Positions 8,478 to 16,291 are shown, counted from the first letter of the stretch. The stretch: 37,033 nt of DNA from Lachnospiraceae bacterium UBA7110 (GCA_002492295.1 DKYC01000168.1:1-37033), one strand, 5' to 3'. Notes: generated from the letters alone by a model not told the origin. Numbers and translations are program-made.

Positions 8478-8506
8478 ATAATAAATGACGCCATTTGATT
8501 TGACAA
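8478..8506 (-). promoter_or_regulatory. promoter for the YfhO gene
   Basis: On the minus strand TTGTCA (8501-8506), 17 bp, TATTAT (8478-8483). It diverges from the + strand promoter at 8543-8571. Confidence 0.7.
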
Positions 8507-8542
8507 GGACAAAGTGAACTCATTTTGACTGCAAAAAACAAA

Positions 8543-8571
8543 TTGTACAACCCCTCCCAAAGTGTTACAAT
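8543..8571 (+). promoter_or_regulatory. promoter for the CobL-like gene
   Basis: TTGTAC (8543-8548), 17 bp, TACAAT (8566-8571). This is a strong sigma-A match ahead of the ATG at 8605, which has AAAGGGGG 10 bp upstream. Confidence 0.75.
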
Positions 8572-8604
8572 AGACTTATCAAATATAAAGGGGGCATACG
8601 GCCT

Positions 8605-9507
8605 ATGGAAAAACAGATTTTTACCAACGATGTGATACTTGCATGGTTACAGTATTACGCAAAAAACACCGAAATAGACCTGGAACATGTAAAAATTATT
8701 GACATCACAAAGAAAAACAAGAACGTGATACCCACTGTCGAGTCTCACAAAACCACCCTTGTATTTACCAATGCCGGAATAGATGATATTTTCTACCGCC
8801 TGTGGAATGCAGGTCTTGGGGAATGCGAGGTTTGGTACAATGAAGGCTCTGATCCGTCCGGGGAAATTTTACATAATTACGTAAAGGATATGATTGACCG
8901 CGGAATTAATGCCTCCGCAGGAATGCTGATACTCAATCCGAATGCCAGAAACACCGCTAAAATCGGACTTAGCAATGAACTTTTACAGCGCGGTTCCATT
9001 CAGTATGTCGGAAGCGAAATCCGCTCCATTATCCTGAGTAAAATGGCAGTTGCGCCGCAGGATGACATCTGTGTTATCGGCGGTGAAAGTATTGCCATTG
9101 AAGCTGCCCTGATTGCCGCAGAAGGCTCTGTAATTGCAGTGGAATACAGCCGTGCCGACCGCTCTACCCTGGAAGACAATGTCGCGCATTTTGATTTGCA
9201 TAATATTAAAATCATTGACCATGTTGATGAGGAGACAATGGCAGACTGTCCTGTACCGTCACTTGTTTTTTTGGTCGCATCGGCGAGTACCGACCAGGAG
9301 CTTACCTATCTGACAAGGATAAATCCAGACATAACCGTAGTGATTTATACGCTTGATTTCAGATCCGCGGCAATCCTGCCCGACACTTTGCGCAATTTGG
9401 GACTTGCGGACATCGACACCATCCAGGTATCTGTTGCAAAACTTGGCAGCAATAATACCTTTAAGAGTGCTCCCTCGCCGTGGATTATTACCGCAAGAAG
9501 CCGGTAG
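8605..9507 (+). CDS. CobL/CbiT-like methyltransferase-fold protein with degenerate SAM motif
   Basis: A 300-residue protein. Residues 50-110 resemble the C-terminal half of CbiE (TLVFTNAGIDDIF, then WNAGLGECEVWYNE). Residues 130-300 resemble CbiT, the precorrin decarboxylating methyltransferase: GSEIRSIILSKM matches the TKREVRALSLSKL region, and the end matches the CobL tail (IQVSVAKLGSNNTFKSA...WIITARS). The glycine-rich SAM loop, normally close to DIGAGSGSVSIEAA, reads VIGGESIAIEAA (157-168), so two loop residues are missing and catalysis by the usual route is doubtful. There are no cobalamin genes nearby and it is a single-gene transcript with its own promoter and terminator. Function unknown; a true precorrin methylase seems unlikely. 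Confidence 0.7.
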   Translation: MEKQIFTNDVILAWLQYYAKNTEIDLEHVKIIDITKKNKNVIPTVESHKTTLVFTNAGIDDIFYRLWNAGLGECEVWYNEGSDPSGEILHNYVKDMIDRGINASAGMLILNPNARNTAKIGLSNELLQRGSIQYVGSEIRSIILSKMAVAPQDDICVIGGESIAIEAALIAAEGSVIAVEYSRADRSTLEDNVAHFDLHNIKIIDHVDEETMADCPVPSLVFLVASASTDQELTYLTRINPDITVVIYTLDFRSAAILPDTLRNLGLADIDTIQVSVAKLGSNNTFKSAPSPWIITARSR

Positions 9508-9558
9508 CTGCAATCAAATCGAAAAACAGGTATATTTTCTTCCCTGCACAGGGCTATA

Positions 9559-9601
9559 CCTAAAAACGATGGCAGGTTAATAACCCGCCATCGTTTTTAG
9601 G
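9559..9601. terminator. bidirectional intrinsic terminator
   Basis: A perfect 15-bp inverted repeat (9559-9573 with 9587-9601) whose outer arms are A/T-runs. It lies between two converging genes and almost touches the stop codon at 9604. Confidence 0.85.
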
Positions 9602-9603
9602 AC

Positions 9604-10686
9604 TTATGGATTGCACTTTTTGCAGGGGGCATACCCCTGCGCAATTACTTCATCCCTTGAAATCGTAACCGTTTTCTTATTCTTCCCGCTCATCTGACAG
9701 ACACTTGAACAGCTTGGATAGTGAAATTTTTTGGTGTTTGTATTACAAATGTATGTTATCTGTGTTGGGCAATTATCCGATTTCTTTTGGAACCCGGGAT
9801 CTGACGGTTCCCCCGGCTTCCACGTTGTTGACGGACTGCAGTTCCACGAAATCTGCGTACCATCACTGACAGCCACAATACTTCCCTGCTCGTCTGTCCT
9901 GTACACCTCCACTGCATTCGCCCGAAAAAGATTGAGTGTCTGCGCATGCGGATGGCCATAGGCATTGTCTTCACCGCAGCTGATTACTGCATATGCCGGT
10001 TTGACTGCATTAAAAAATTTTTCCGATGTCGATGTCCGGCTTCCATGATGTCCCACATGGTATACATCCGCGGAAATGTCTGCCTGATTATTCAGGATAT
10101 CATTCTCCGCCGGCTCCTCAGCATCCCCGGTAAACAGAAAACGGTTATCACCATTTTCAATCAGCAGTCCCAACGATGCATCATTCGGATTATCATATAT
10201 TCTGTCCGGTGCCAGAACGGTTATCTTTGCAGACCCGAGACGATATGTTTCACCAACGTCAGGGGTTACAGCTTTTAACCGCTTATTATCCAATGCCTGT
10301 ATCAGCTTTTGATACGTTCTGTTATCTTTTTCATAGTTTGACACAAAAACCCTGTCAATCTCAAATTTTGTGATAATAACCGGAGCTCCACCGATATGGT
10401 CGGCATCCGGGTGTGTAAGGATAAGATAATCCAGTTTTTGTACCTTTTGTTTTTGCAGATAATTCTGCACTGCGGTTCCTTTGGAATCATCCCCCGAATC
10501 AATCAGCATGGAATGACCGCCACATGTAATAAAGGTGGCATCCCCTTGTCCGACATCAATAAAATGCACTTCCAGCTTGTCAGTATCGGCTGCAGAGGAG
10601 GCGGTAAATTCCTTCAACCCGGGAAGGCATAAAACGACCATTGCAGTCAATATCAATCCTATAAAGGTTCTGTATGCTTTTTTCAT
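9604..10686 (-). CDS. secreted ComEC/Rec2-like metallo-beta-lactamase-fold hydrolase
   Basis: A 360-residue protein with an N-terminal signal or anchor segment (about 5-24). The MBL domain resembles the soluble C-terminal domain of ComEC: HFIDVGQGDATFI (41-53), the metal motif THPDADH (91-97), FTGDAEEPAE, and VGHHGS with later histidines in YGHPHAQT. A short C-terminal domain (about 312-360) carries a Cys/His pattern (YICN...FHYPSCSSVCQM...YAPCKKCNP), a probable small metal-binding module often attached to extracellular nucleases and hydrolases in Firmicutes. The multi-TM ComEC channel is absent, so this is not the DNA-uptake channel itself. A phosphodiesterase or nuclease role outside the cell is inference. 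It has its own promoter (10733-10761). Confidence 0.85.
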   Translation of the reverse strand: MKKAYRTFIGLILTAMVVLCLPGLKEFTASSAADTDKLEVHFIDVGQGDATFITCGGHSMLIDSGDDSKGTAVQNYLQKQKVQKLDYLILTHPDADHIGGAPVIITKFEIDRVFVSNYEKDNRTYQKLIQALDNKRLKAVTPDVGETYRLGSAKITVLAPDRIYDNPNDASLGLLIENGDNRFLFTGDAEEPAENDILNNQADISADVYHVGHHGSRTSTSEKFFNAVKPAYAVISCGEDNAYGHPHAQTLNLFRANAVEVYRTDEQGSIVAVSDGTQISWNCSPSTTWKPGEPSDPGFQKKSDNCPTQITYICNTNTKKFHYPSCSSVCQMSGKNKKTVTISRDEVIAQGYAPCKKCNP

Positions 10687-10732
10687 ATCCTCACCCGCGC
10701 CCTTTCCTTTCTTTTACATGTGCTGTAATAAA

Positions 10733-10761
10733 ATTATATCATGCCGGCAGAATATTGTCAC
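10733..10761 (-). promoter_or_regulatory. promoter for the MBL hydrolase gene
   Basis: On the minus strand GTGACA (10756-10761), 17 bp, perfect TATAAT (10733-10738). A pair of 12-bp direct repeats lies directly upstream. Confidence 0.75.
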
Positions 10762-10764
10762 CTG

Positions 10765-10800
10765 ATACTGCATAATCATCTTTATACTATACTGCATAAT
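10765..10800. repeat. pair of 12-bp direct repeats upstream of a promoter
   Basis: ATACTGCATAAT occurs at 10765-10776 and again at 10789-10800, so the copies are 24 bp apart, about two helical turns. The first copy is 3 bp from the -35 box of the MBL gene promoter. The second includes the stop of the AAA+ gene. Possible activator or repressor site. Confidence 0.5.
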
Positions 10801-11893
10801 GCAGGCTCTGATTCCTTACCTTTCTAAGGATGAGGAAATCAGGTATAAGAGCCTTCATTCTATTGACCAGCTCACTTTCATAATCCTCGTCATATGTAAG
10901 CATAAACTTTTTTGCCGGAATGACCGCATATCGGTTCTGCATGTCATACTCACAGTCCTGCGTATAAAAATGGACATTGATAATCTCATGATAATTGTCT
11001 TCTGAAATATATACGTTCTTTTGGTCTTGACTGAAAAAGTCAACTTCAATGCCCTGTGCGCCAATCACCTTCCCGTTTTTGAAATGTACTTCCAAATCAT
11101 ACTTATCCTGAACCAAATTCAAAATATTCAAATCCTGTATCGCCGTGCCAAACCGTTCACCACTGTTTACTTCAAGCGCAATCGCCCGAAGGCAGTCATA
11201 GTTTAAATCCACCTTCCTCGAAAACTCCACAATCGTATTAATTTCATCATAATATTTCTGTTCAAGCTTATCCATCAGATAACTTCTTATCTCCCCCTCA
11301 GACGGATAATCAAACCGGAAATGGTAATGGAACCTCCCCGGCCGATTGACAATACAGTCATTTAAATGTCGGATTTCATTGCAGGTAATGACAAACAGCT
11401 TTTTCCCCTGTGAAATCCCGTCAAAAAGACTAAGCATCTCTGTCTGCGGCTCCTGTGCACCCTCAGGCGGCTTTATCCCTCCAAAGGTTTTGTCAAACTC
11501 GTCAAAAAGCAGCATTACCCTTTGGTTAACCCCTGCAAGATAAGTGGCAATACCCGGAATGTACTTATCGACCACCAAAACAGGAATCCCCTCCTCCATC
11601 GCATGCACTGCCAAAAGCCTGGCAAAAAGCGATTTGCCGATTCCCTTGTCGCCGCTTAAAATCACACCCAAATTCCGGTCAAAACGCTGATACGCCGCAA
11701 TTACCTTACGCGCTTTTTCCATCTGCCTTCCGTATACCTTCTCCTCATTCACCGCAATATCGGCATACTCCTCAAGATAAAATCCCGACATTTTTGCAAA
11801 CCGCACCATATAGGTTTTAGGCGGAAGCGCATCAAACGTCCGTACCGTATCATTGTAAATTTCTACCCTGTTTCCGATTTTAATTGCTTTCAT
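10787..11893 (-). CDS. AAA+ family ATPase
   Basis: A 368-residue AAA+ protein. The N-terminal region (1-75) has no family I recognise. The ATPase core has Walker A GDKGIGKS (81-88), Walker B VMLLFDEFD (126-134), sensor-1 TCNE (170-173) and the arginine-containing NRPGRF (183-188), which is the BCS1/FtsH-like arrangement. A C-terminal beta-rich region (about 280-368) follows. Similar proteins occur in phages and as orphans in Clostridia; no phage genes lie beside it. The ATG at 11893 is chosen because GGAGG lies 8 bp upstream, whereas the longer reading starts at a TTG inside that ribosome-binding site. The gene begins just after the T-run of the hairpin at 11916-11954, so its own promoter is not evident. 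Target unknown. Confidence 0.8.
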   Translation of the reverse strand: MKAIKIGNRVEIYNDTVRTFDALPPKTYMVRFAKMSGFYLEEYADIAVNEEKVYGRQMEKARKVIAAYQRFDRNLGVILSGDKGIGKSLFARLLAVHAMEEGIPVLVVDKYIPGIATYLAGVNQRVMLLFDEFDKTFGGIKPPEGAQEPQTEMLSLFDGISQGKKLFVITCNEIRHLNDCIVNRPGRFHYHFRFDYPSEGEIRSYLMDKLEQKYYDEINTIVEFSRKVDLNYDCLRAIALEVNSGERFGTAIQDLNILNLVQDKYDLEVHFKNGKVIGAQGIEVDFFSQDQKNVYISEDNYHEIINVHFYTQDCEYDMQNRYAVIPAKKFMLTYDEDYESELVNRMKALIPDFLILRKVRNQSLHYAV

Positions 11894-11915
11894 ATCAATG
11901 CCCTCCAAAAATAAA

Positions 11916-11954
11916 ATCCTCTGACCGACACATTACATGTATCAATCAGAGGAT
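11916..11954 (-). terminator. terminator or attenuator between the dehydratase operon and the AAA+ gene
   Basis: On the minus strand ATCCTCTGA (11954-11946) pairs with TCAGAGGAT (11924-11916), and an inner GATACAT/ATGTGTC extends the hairpin to about 18 pairs. TTTTATTTTT follows and runs directly into the GGAGG of the AAA+ gene. Confidence 0.75.
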
Positions 11955-12005
11955 ACCTTATTTTTTCAGTTTTGTCATTGGACGCTTAATCCAACCTGGA
12001 ACAGC

Positions 12006-13247
12006 CTATGGCACCACAATTTTTCCCGCCACGGCACACGCCGCCGCAGATTTTGGCGATGCCAGGTAAATCTCGACCTTCGATGTCCCCATACGCCCAA
12101 GGAAATTGCGGTTGTTTGTTGCTACCACACGTTCCCCGTCGGTTAAAATACCTCCGGTTCTGCCACAGCACAGCCCGCAGCCCGGATGCGTGATAATCGC
12201 TCCCGCCTGTGCCAAAACTGCCATTGTACCGTTTTCTATGGCTTCCCTGTATATCTTGCGGCTTGCAGGCGTCACAATCAGCTTTACAAACGGCGCGACC
12301 TTCTTTCCCTTTAAAATTTCCGCCGCCGCCATCAAATCTTCCAGCCTTCCGTTTGTACAGGAACCGATGAATACCTGATCAATTGATGTTCCTTCCAGTT
12401 CCGATACCGGTTTTATGTTATCTACATTTGACGGGCATGCCATTACCGGCACAAAATCCTCCGCCTTATAATTGATAATCCGGCAATACTGCGCGTCGGA
12501 ATCTCCCGCCAAATCCTTTTCCTTGTCAGTCAATGTAATCCCGCAATATTCTGCCGTCTTATCGTCCGGTGTAAAAAGAGCACATTTTGCACCCGCCTCA
12601 ACCGCCATGTTGGACATGGACATTCTGGAAGCCACCGACATCTGTCCCACCGTGTCGCCCGAAAACTCAAGCGCCTTATAGGTTGCACCGTCCGCACCCA
12701 AATCCCCGATTAATCTCAGGATGATATCCTTTGCCATGACATTTTTGGGCAGCGTTCCCGTGATGTTTACCTTAATCGTTTCCGGCACCTTCATCCAAAG
12801 CGTACCCGTCCCCAGGATGCTCGCCATTTCCGTATAGCCAATTCCTGACGAAAACGCGCCCACGCAGCCGTATGTCGTCGTGTGGCTGTCCGTTCCAAAC
12901 ACAATATTTCCGGGCTTGACATAGCCAGCCTCCGTCATCAGCTGATGGCAGATTCCGTCAGCACGGTGAATGTTTTTCATACCGTATTTATGGACAAATT
13001 CATTACCGATTTTAAAATGCCTTGTGTCGTCAACCTGGCTTGCAGGCACCAAATGATCGTAAATCAGCACTGCTTTATCGGCGTCCCAAAGCTTTTGGAA
13101 TCCCATCTCCTCAAACTTTGCTGCCACAAACGGGATGAAAATATCATGTATCATCACGCGGTCCACATTGACTGTCACAATTTCGCCCGGTTTTACTTCC
13201 CTTCCGACATTATTTCTGATAATTTTCTCTATCACTGTTAAACCCAT
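12006..13247 (-). CDS. leuC: 3-isopropylmalate dehydratase family, large subunit (pair 1)
   Basis: A 413-residue [4Fe-4S] hydro-lyase subunit of the LeuC/HacA type, the length of the archaeal/clostridial class. Cluster ligands are C297 (GSCTNG), C357 and C360 (HPGCGLCCGR). FGTDSHTTTYG (117-127) and the DH of YDHLVPA (64-65) are conserved. The cluster motif differs from the PTCGPCLG usual in clostridial leucine LeuC, and HDIFIP replaces HDGTxP near residue 34. It may therefore act on isopropylmalate, or on a related acid such as citramalate/citraconate, dimethylmalate or homocitrate-type substrates. It is the last gene of the D-C-D-C operon, with AAGGAG 7 bp before the ATG. Confidence 0.8.
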   Translation of the reverse strand: MGLTVIEKIIRNNVGREVKPGEIVTVNVDRVMIHDIFIPFVAAKFEEMGFQKLWDADKAVLIYDHLVPASQVDDTRHFKIGNEFVHKYGMKNIHRADGICHQLMTEAGYVKPGNIVFGTDSHTTTYGCVGAFSSGIGYTEMASILGTGTLWMKVPETIKVNITGTLPKNVMAKDIILRLIGDLGADGATYKALEFSGDTVGQMSVASRMSMSNMAVEAGAKCALFTPDDKTAEYCGITLTDKEKDLAGDSDAQYCRIINYKAEDFVPVMACPSNVDNIKPVSELEGTSIDQVFIGSCTNGRLEDLMAAAEILKGKKVAPFVKLIVTPASRKIYREAIENGTMAVLAQAGAIITHPGCGLCCGRTGGILTDGERVVATNNRNFLGRMGTSKVEIYLASPKSAAACAVAGKIVVP

Positions 13248-13262
13248 TGCATTACTCCTTTA

Positions 13263-13751
13263 TTAGATGCGATTCCGTTTTTGCATTGCCTTTACCAAAC
13301 CGCCCGCCTCAAGAATTTCCATAAGGTTTTCGGGCAGTGATGTAATCGGATACTTCGTTCCTTTATGCATGATTGCTTCATTCATCGTAACCGTTATCTC
13401 ATCGCCTTCGCTAACCGCATCACGCAGCCTGTTGTTCTCAATCAGCAAAAGTCCGTTATTGATTGCATTCCGGAAAAAAATGCGTGCAAACGATTTGGCG
13501 ATGACACATTGGATGCCAAGTGCCTTAATGATTTCCGGTGCCTGTTCCCTGGATGAGCCGCAGCCGAAATTTTTTCCCGCAACAATAATGTCCCCCTTCT
13601 TAATCTGTCCCGCCAGTCCGGGGCGCAGAGGGGAAAACGCATAGGGCGCCATATCCTCCACAGTCTTTAACGCCAGATATTCCGTCGGGATAATAATGTC
13701 CGTGTCAATATCGTCGCCAAGCACCCATATCTTACCGCTGAATTTTTCCAT
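13263..13751 (-). CDS. leuD: 3-isopropylmalate dehydratase family, small subunit (pair 1)
   Basis: A 162-residue swivel-domain subunit that completes the active site with the large subunit 15 bp downstream. DDIDTDIIIPTEYL (13-26) and KNFGCGSSREQAP (59-71) are the LeuD signatures, with KSFARIFFRNAINNG following. The substrate-specificity loop after DTD reads EYLALKTVEDM, unlike the loop in the second small subunit here (QYIIYPTIDEM). That difference suggests the two pairs prefer different substrates; this is inference. No leuA or leuB lies in the window. Confidence 0.82.
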   Translation of the reverse strand: MEKFSGKIWVLGDDIDTDIIIPTEYLALKTVEDMAPYAFSPLRPGLAGQIKKGDIIVAGKNFGCGSSREQAPEIIKALGIQCVIAKSFARIFFRNAINNGLLLIENNRLRDAVSEGDEITVTMNEAIMHKGTKYPITSLPENLMEILEAGGLVKAMQKRNRI

Positions 13752-13777
13752 ATCGAAAAACCTAACCTTTCTACAAA

Positions 13778-15025
13778 CTATATCAAATCCGCCGTGGCAA
13801 TCTCACCTTTGATTGCGGAAGCCGTAACCGTTGCCGCAGATGCCAAATACACAAACGAATCCTTATGCCCTGCACGTCCCTTAAAATTACGCGTACCCGT
13901 ACTAATCAGTACCTCATTCTCACCAATGACGCCCTGACAGCTTCCCCAGCATACACTGCAGTTGGGGTTCATCACAATCGCACCTGCTTCCATAAAGGTA
14001 TCAATAATCCCTTCCGAAAGTGCCTGTCTGTAAACCTCGGCACTTGCCGGAACCACCAGGAAGCGCACAAGCGGGTGAACCTTTTTCCCTTTAATCAGCT
14101 GTGCACCCACGCGCAGATCCTCAATCCGCCCGTTGTTGCAGGAGCCAAGAAAAGCCTCGTCAATATGCGTGCCGACACACTCCTTCGCATCCACCACGCT
14201 GTCCACAAAATGCGGCTTTGCCACAATCGGCCTGATTGTGGCAAGGTCGATTTCATAAGTATGTGCAAACACTGCGTCACCGTCGCTTACAAAGCAGTAC
14301 TTCGGCTCTCTGCCGTGCGCCTTTAAATACTCCAGTGTAATCTCGTCAACCTCCATTAATGCCGTCTTTGCACCTGCCTCCACACAAAGGTTGCAGACCG
14401 CAATCCTGTCGCTCATGTTAAGGGTTTTTAATCCCTCACCGCCAAATTCCATTGCCATATAGTTTGCGCCGTTTGCGCCAATCATGCCGATAATCGAAAG
14501 AATTAAGTCCCGCGCATACACGCCGTCGTTCAGTTTTCCCTTTAAGTTAAACCGAAGGGTTTCAGGCACCAAAAGCCACGATTTTCCCGTCACCATTGCA
14601 TACAGATAATCCGTACAGCCAACCCCCGTCCCAAACGCACCTACCGCACCGTACGCACAGGTATGGCTGTCCGCCCCGAATATCAGTTCTCCGCTTGTAA
14701 CGTGTTTTTCCATCATTACCTGATGGCACACACCCGCGCCCTCGTAAAACCGAATGCCATGCTCTTTTGCAAAATCGCGCATTTTTTTGTGCGATGCCGC
14801 CGTCTTTGCGCTGTCGCAGGGTACGTTGTGGTCTACAATCCAAACAAGCTTATTCACATCCGCAATACGCGGCTCCTTAAGCTGGTTGTACATGTCAATC
14901 GTAAGATGTGTCGTTCCGTCATTGCTCATCAGCCGGTCAAGTTCCACGGTATGGATATCACCTGCCTTGACTTCACTTTCGCCTGCCGCCGCCGCAATAA
15001 TTTTTTCCGCCATTGTCATTCCCAT
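13778..15025 (-). CDS. leuC: 3-isopropylmalate dehydratase family, large subunit (pair 2)
   Basis: A 415-residue LeuC-type [4Fe-4S] hydro-lyase subunit. The cluster cysteines are C296 (GSCNNG), C356 and C359 (NPNCSVCWGSCQG). FGADSHTCAYGAVGAF (116-131) is conserved. SNDGTTH replaces the usual HDGTTP near residue 35, and the cluster motif is again unlike the common PTCGPCLG. Pairwise it is clearly a paralogue of pair 1 rather than a recent copy, because the two differ over most of their length. It partners with the small subunit 24 bp upstream. The exact substrate cannot be set from sequence. Confidence 0.8.
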   Translation of the reverse strand: MGMTMAEKIIAAAAGESEVKAGDIHTVELDRLMSNDGTTHLTIDMYNQLKEPRIADVNKLVWIVDHNVPCDSAKTAASHKKMRDFAKEHGIRFYEGAGVCHQVMMEKHVTSGELIFGADSHTCAYGAVGAFGTGVGCTDYLYAMVTGKSWLLVPETLRFNLKGKLNDGVYARDLILSIIGMIGANGANYMAMEFGGEGLKTLNMSDRIAVCNLCVEAGAKTALMEVDEITLEYLKAHGREPKYCFVSDGDAVFAHTYEIDLATIRPIVAKPHFVDSVVDAKECVGTHIDEAFLGSCNNGRIEDLRVGAQLIKGKKVHPLVRFLVVPASAEVYRQALSEGIIDTFMEAGAIVMNPNCSVCWGSCQGVIGENEVLISTGTRNFKGRAGHKDSFVYLASAATVTASAIKGEIATADLI

Positions 15026-15049
15026 ATTGAAACATTGCTCCCTTCATAA

Positions 15050-15517
15050 CTACTTGTTTAACGATGCAATCAGTCCACCCTGATCAAGAATGCCCTGCAT
15101 ATATTCCGGCAGTTTTGTGCATTCAAATTCCCTGCCGCCCGTACGCACAACGCCTTCCTTCATAAAAAGCTCCATTTCGTCTCCCGCATTCACGTTGTCA
15201 TACAGATCCTTACACACGATTACAGGCAGTCCGATGTTAATGGCATTTCTATAAAATATCCGTGCAAACGACTTTGCGACAACTGCCTTCACGCCAAGCG
15301 CCTTTAATACGGCAGGAGCCTGTTCCCTTGACGAGCCGCAGCCGAAATTCTCCGACGCCACGACATAATCCCCTTCCCGCACATTTGACGCGAAGTCCGC
15401 GTCAAGCGACTCAAACGCATGCATCTTCATTTCGTCAATGGTCGGATAGATAATGTACTGTGACGCAATAATCTGATCCGTGTCCACATCCTGATGAAAT
15501 TTAAAAATCTTTCCCAT
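15050..15517 (-). CDS. leuD: 3-isopropylmalate dehydratase family, small subunit (pair 2)
   Basis: A 155-residue LeuD-type subunit, first gene of the operon. It has QDVDTDQIIASQYI (9-22), SENFGCGSSREQAP and KSFARIFYRNAINIG. The specificity loop reads QYIIYPTIDEM. The ATG is preceded by AAAGGAG, with a leader of about 105 nt to the promoter at 15629-15657. I looked for a T-box or a leucine-rich leader peptide in that leader and saw neither, so leucine-type attenuation is not supported. Confidence 0.82.
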   Translation of the reverse strand: MGKIFKFHQDVDTDQIIASQYIIYPTIDEMKMHAFESLDADFASNVREGDYVVASENFGCGSSREQAPAVLKALGVKAVVAKSFARIFYRNAINIGLPVIVCKDLYDNVNAGDEMELFMKEGVVRTGGREFECTKLPEYMQGILDQGGLIASLNK

Positions 15518-15628
15518 ATCTTCTCTAATCTCCTTTCAGGCTTTCTGTCTGACCACCTGCTGTTTCATACTGGTTTTTCACCGCAGTTCTTCCCAGCCTG
15601 CAAATAAAAGCAGCTTTTCACCGTTCTT

Positions 15629-15657
15629 ATTCTACCATAGCTCCATACCCGTTTCAA
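15629..15657 (-). promoter_or_regulatory. promoter of the dehydratase operon
   Basis: On the minus strand TTGAAA (15652-15657), 17 bp, TAGAAT (15629-15634). The single strong promoter upstream of four closely spaced genes supports one transcript. Confidence 0.75.
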
Positions 15658-15676
15658 GGTGTATCCACACAACGGC

Positions 15677-16291
15677 TTAAATGCCCATGTCTCCCACATA
15701 CTTCTCGAAAAATGTCAGAAATCCGTACTCCACGGCAACCGTATCAAGCCTGTCATCCTGCAGGTCATAATAATACCTCCCTGTCCTGATATCAACCGAA
15801 ATGCTGTCCAACGGAAAGCCCGGATTGCTTTTAGGATGTGGTTTGGAAGTCATCAGAAACGGCTCGCTTTCCATGCTTTTATCCATCGCCGCGTAAATAC
15901 GGTTTGCATCAAGCACAAGACAAATCGCGTTTTTATACCGCGCCGTTAAATCACCGTACTTCCTGGCAAGACCGATATAATATTCCTGCATTTCCCTGTC
16001 GTCAAGCCGTTTATTATTCACCCGGCGCACATTGACACCCGGCTGGATTTCCTCGGGCACGTTATCAAAATAAAGCCCTGAATCGCAGGAAAACAGGGGT
16101 ACCTTTAAAATCTCAAAATATGCCTTTGCTTTCTGCCTTGCATTTTCCAAAGGCGATTTTCCTGTTTCCGGAATCTGCGGCAGCTCCACATCCATCTCAT
16201 CCAACCCGTATAATTCTATTCCAAGAGCTGCTATACGTCTTCGCATCGCCTCTATTTTTGCGGGATTTTTGGTTGCATATAAAAGTCTCAT
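15677..16291 (-). CDS. divergent Ham1/RdgB-like NTP pyrophosphatase
   Basis: A 204-residue protein of the Ham1/ITPase fold, whose members hydrolyse ITP, XTP and similar non-canonical nucleotides. The N-terminal LLYATKNPAKIEAMRRR matches the RdgB phosphate-binding TxNxxK motif, ENARQKAKAYFE matches the helical motif, and SCDSGLYFD matches the active-site DSGL. The next segment, EEIQPGVNVRRVN, is unlike the usual LGGxPGxxSAR, and the C-terminal half is also diverged. Housekeeping RdgB is therefore likely elsewhere. GGAGG lies 7 bp before the ATG. It reads towards the dehydratase promoter and is not clearly part of that operon. Confidence 0.78.
   Translation of the reverse strand: MRLLYATKNPAKIEAMRRRIAALGIELYGLDEMDVELPQIPETGKSPLENARQKAKAYFEILKVPLFSCDSGLYFDNVPEEIQPGVNVRRVNNKRLDDREMQEYYIGLARKYGDLTARYKNAICLVLDANRIYAAMDKSMESEPFLMTSKPHPKSNPGFPLDSISVDIRTGRYYYDLQDDRLDTVAVEYGFLTFFEKYVGDMGI

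Noticed and set aside
8605..9507. A cobalamin biosynthesis locus
   Set aside because: Only one CobL-like gene is present, its SAM loop is degraded and no other cbi/cob gene lies in the window.
10787..11893. Prophage remnant around the AAA+ ATPase
   Set aside because: Similar ATPases occur in phages, but both neighbours are chromosomal and there is no integrase, attachment repeat or structural gene.
15518..15628. T-box or leucine leader peptide before the dehydratase operon
   Set aside because: I found no T-box core sequence, no leucine-codon run and no terminator-antiterminator pair in the 110-nt leader.
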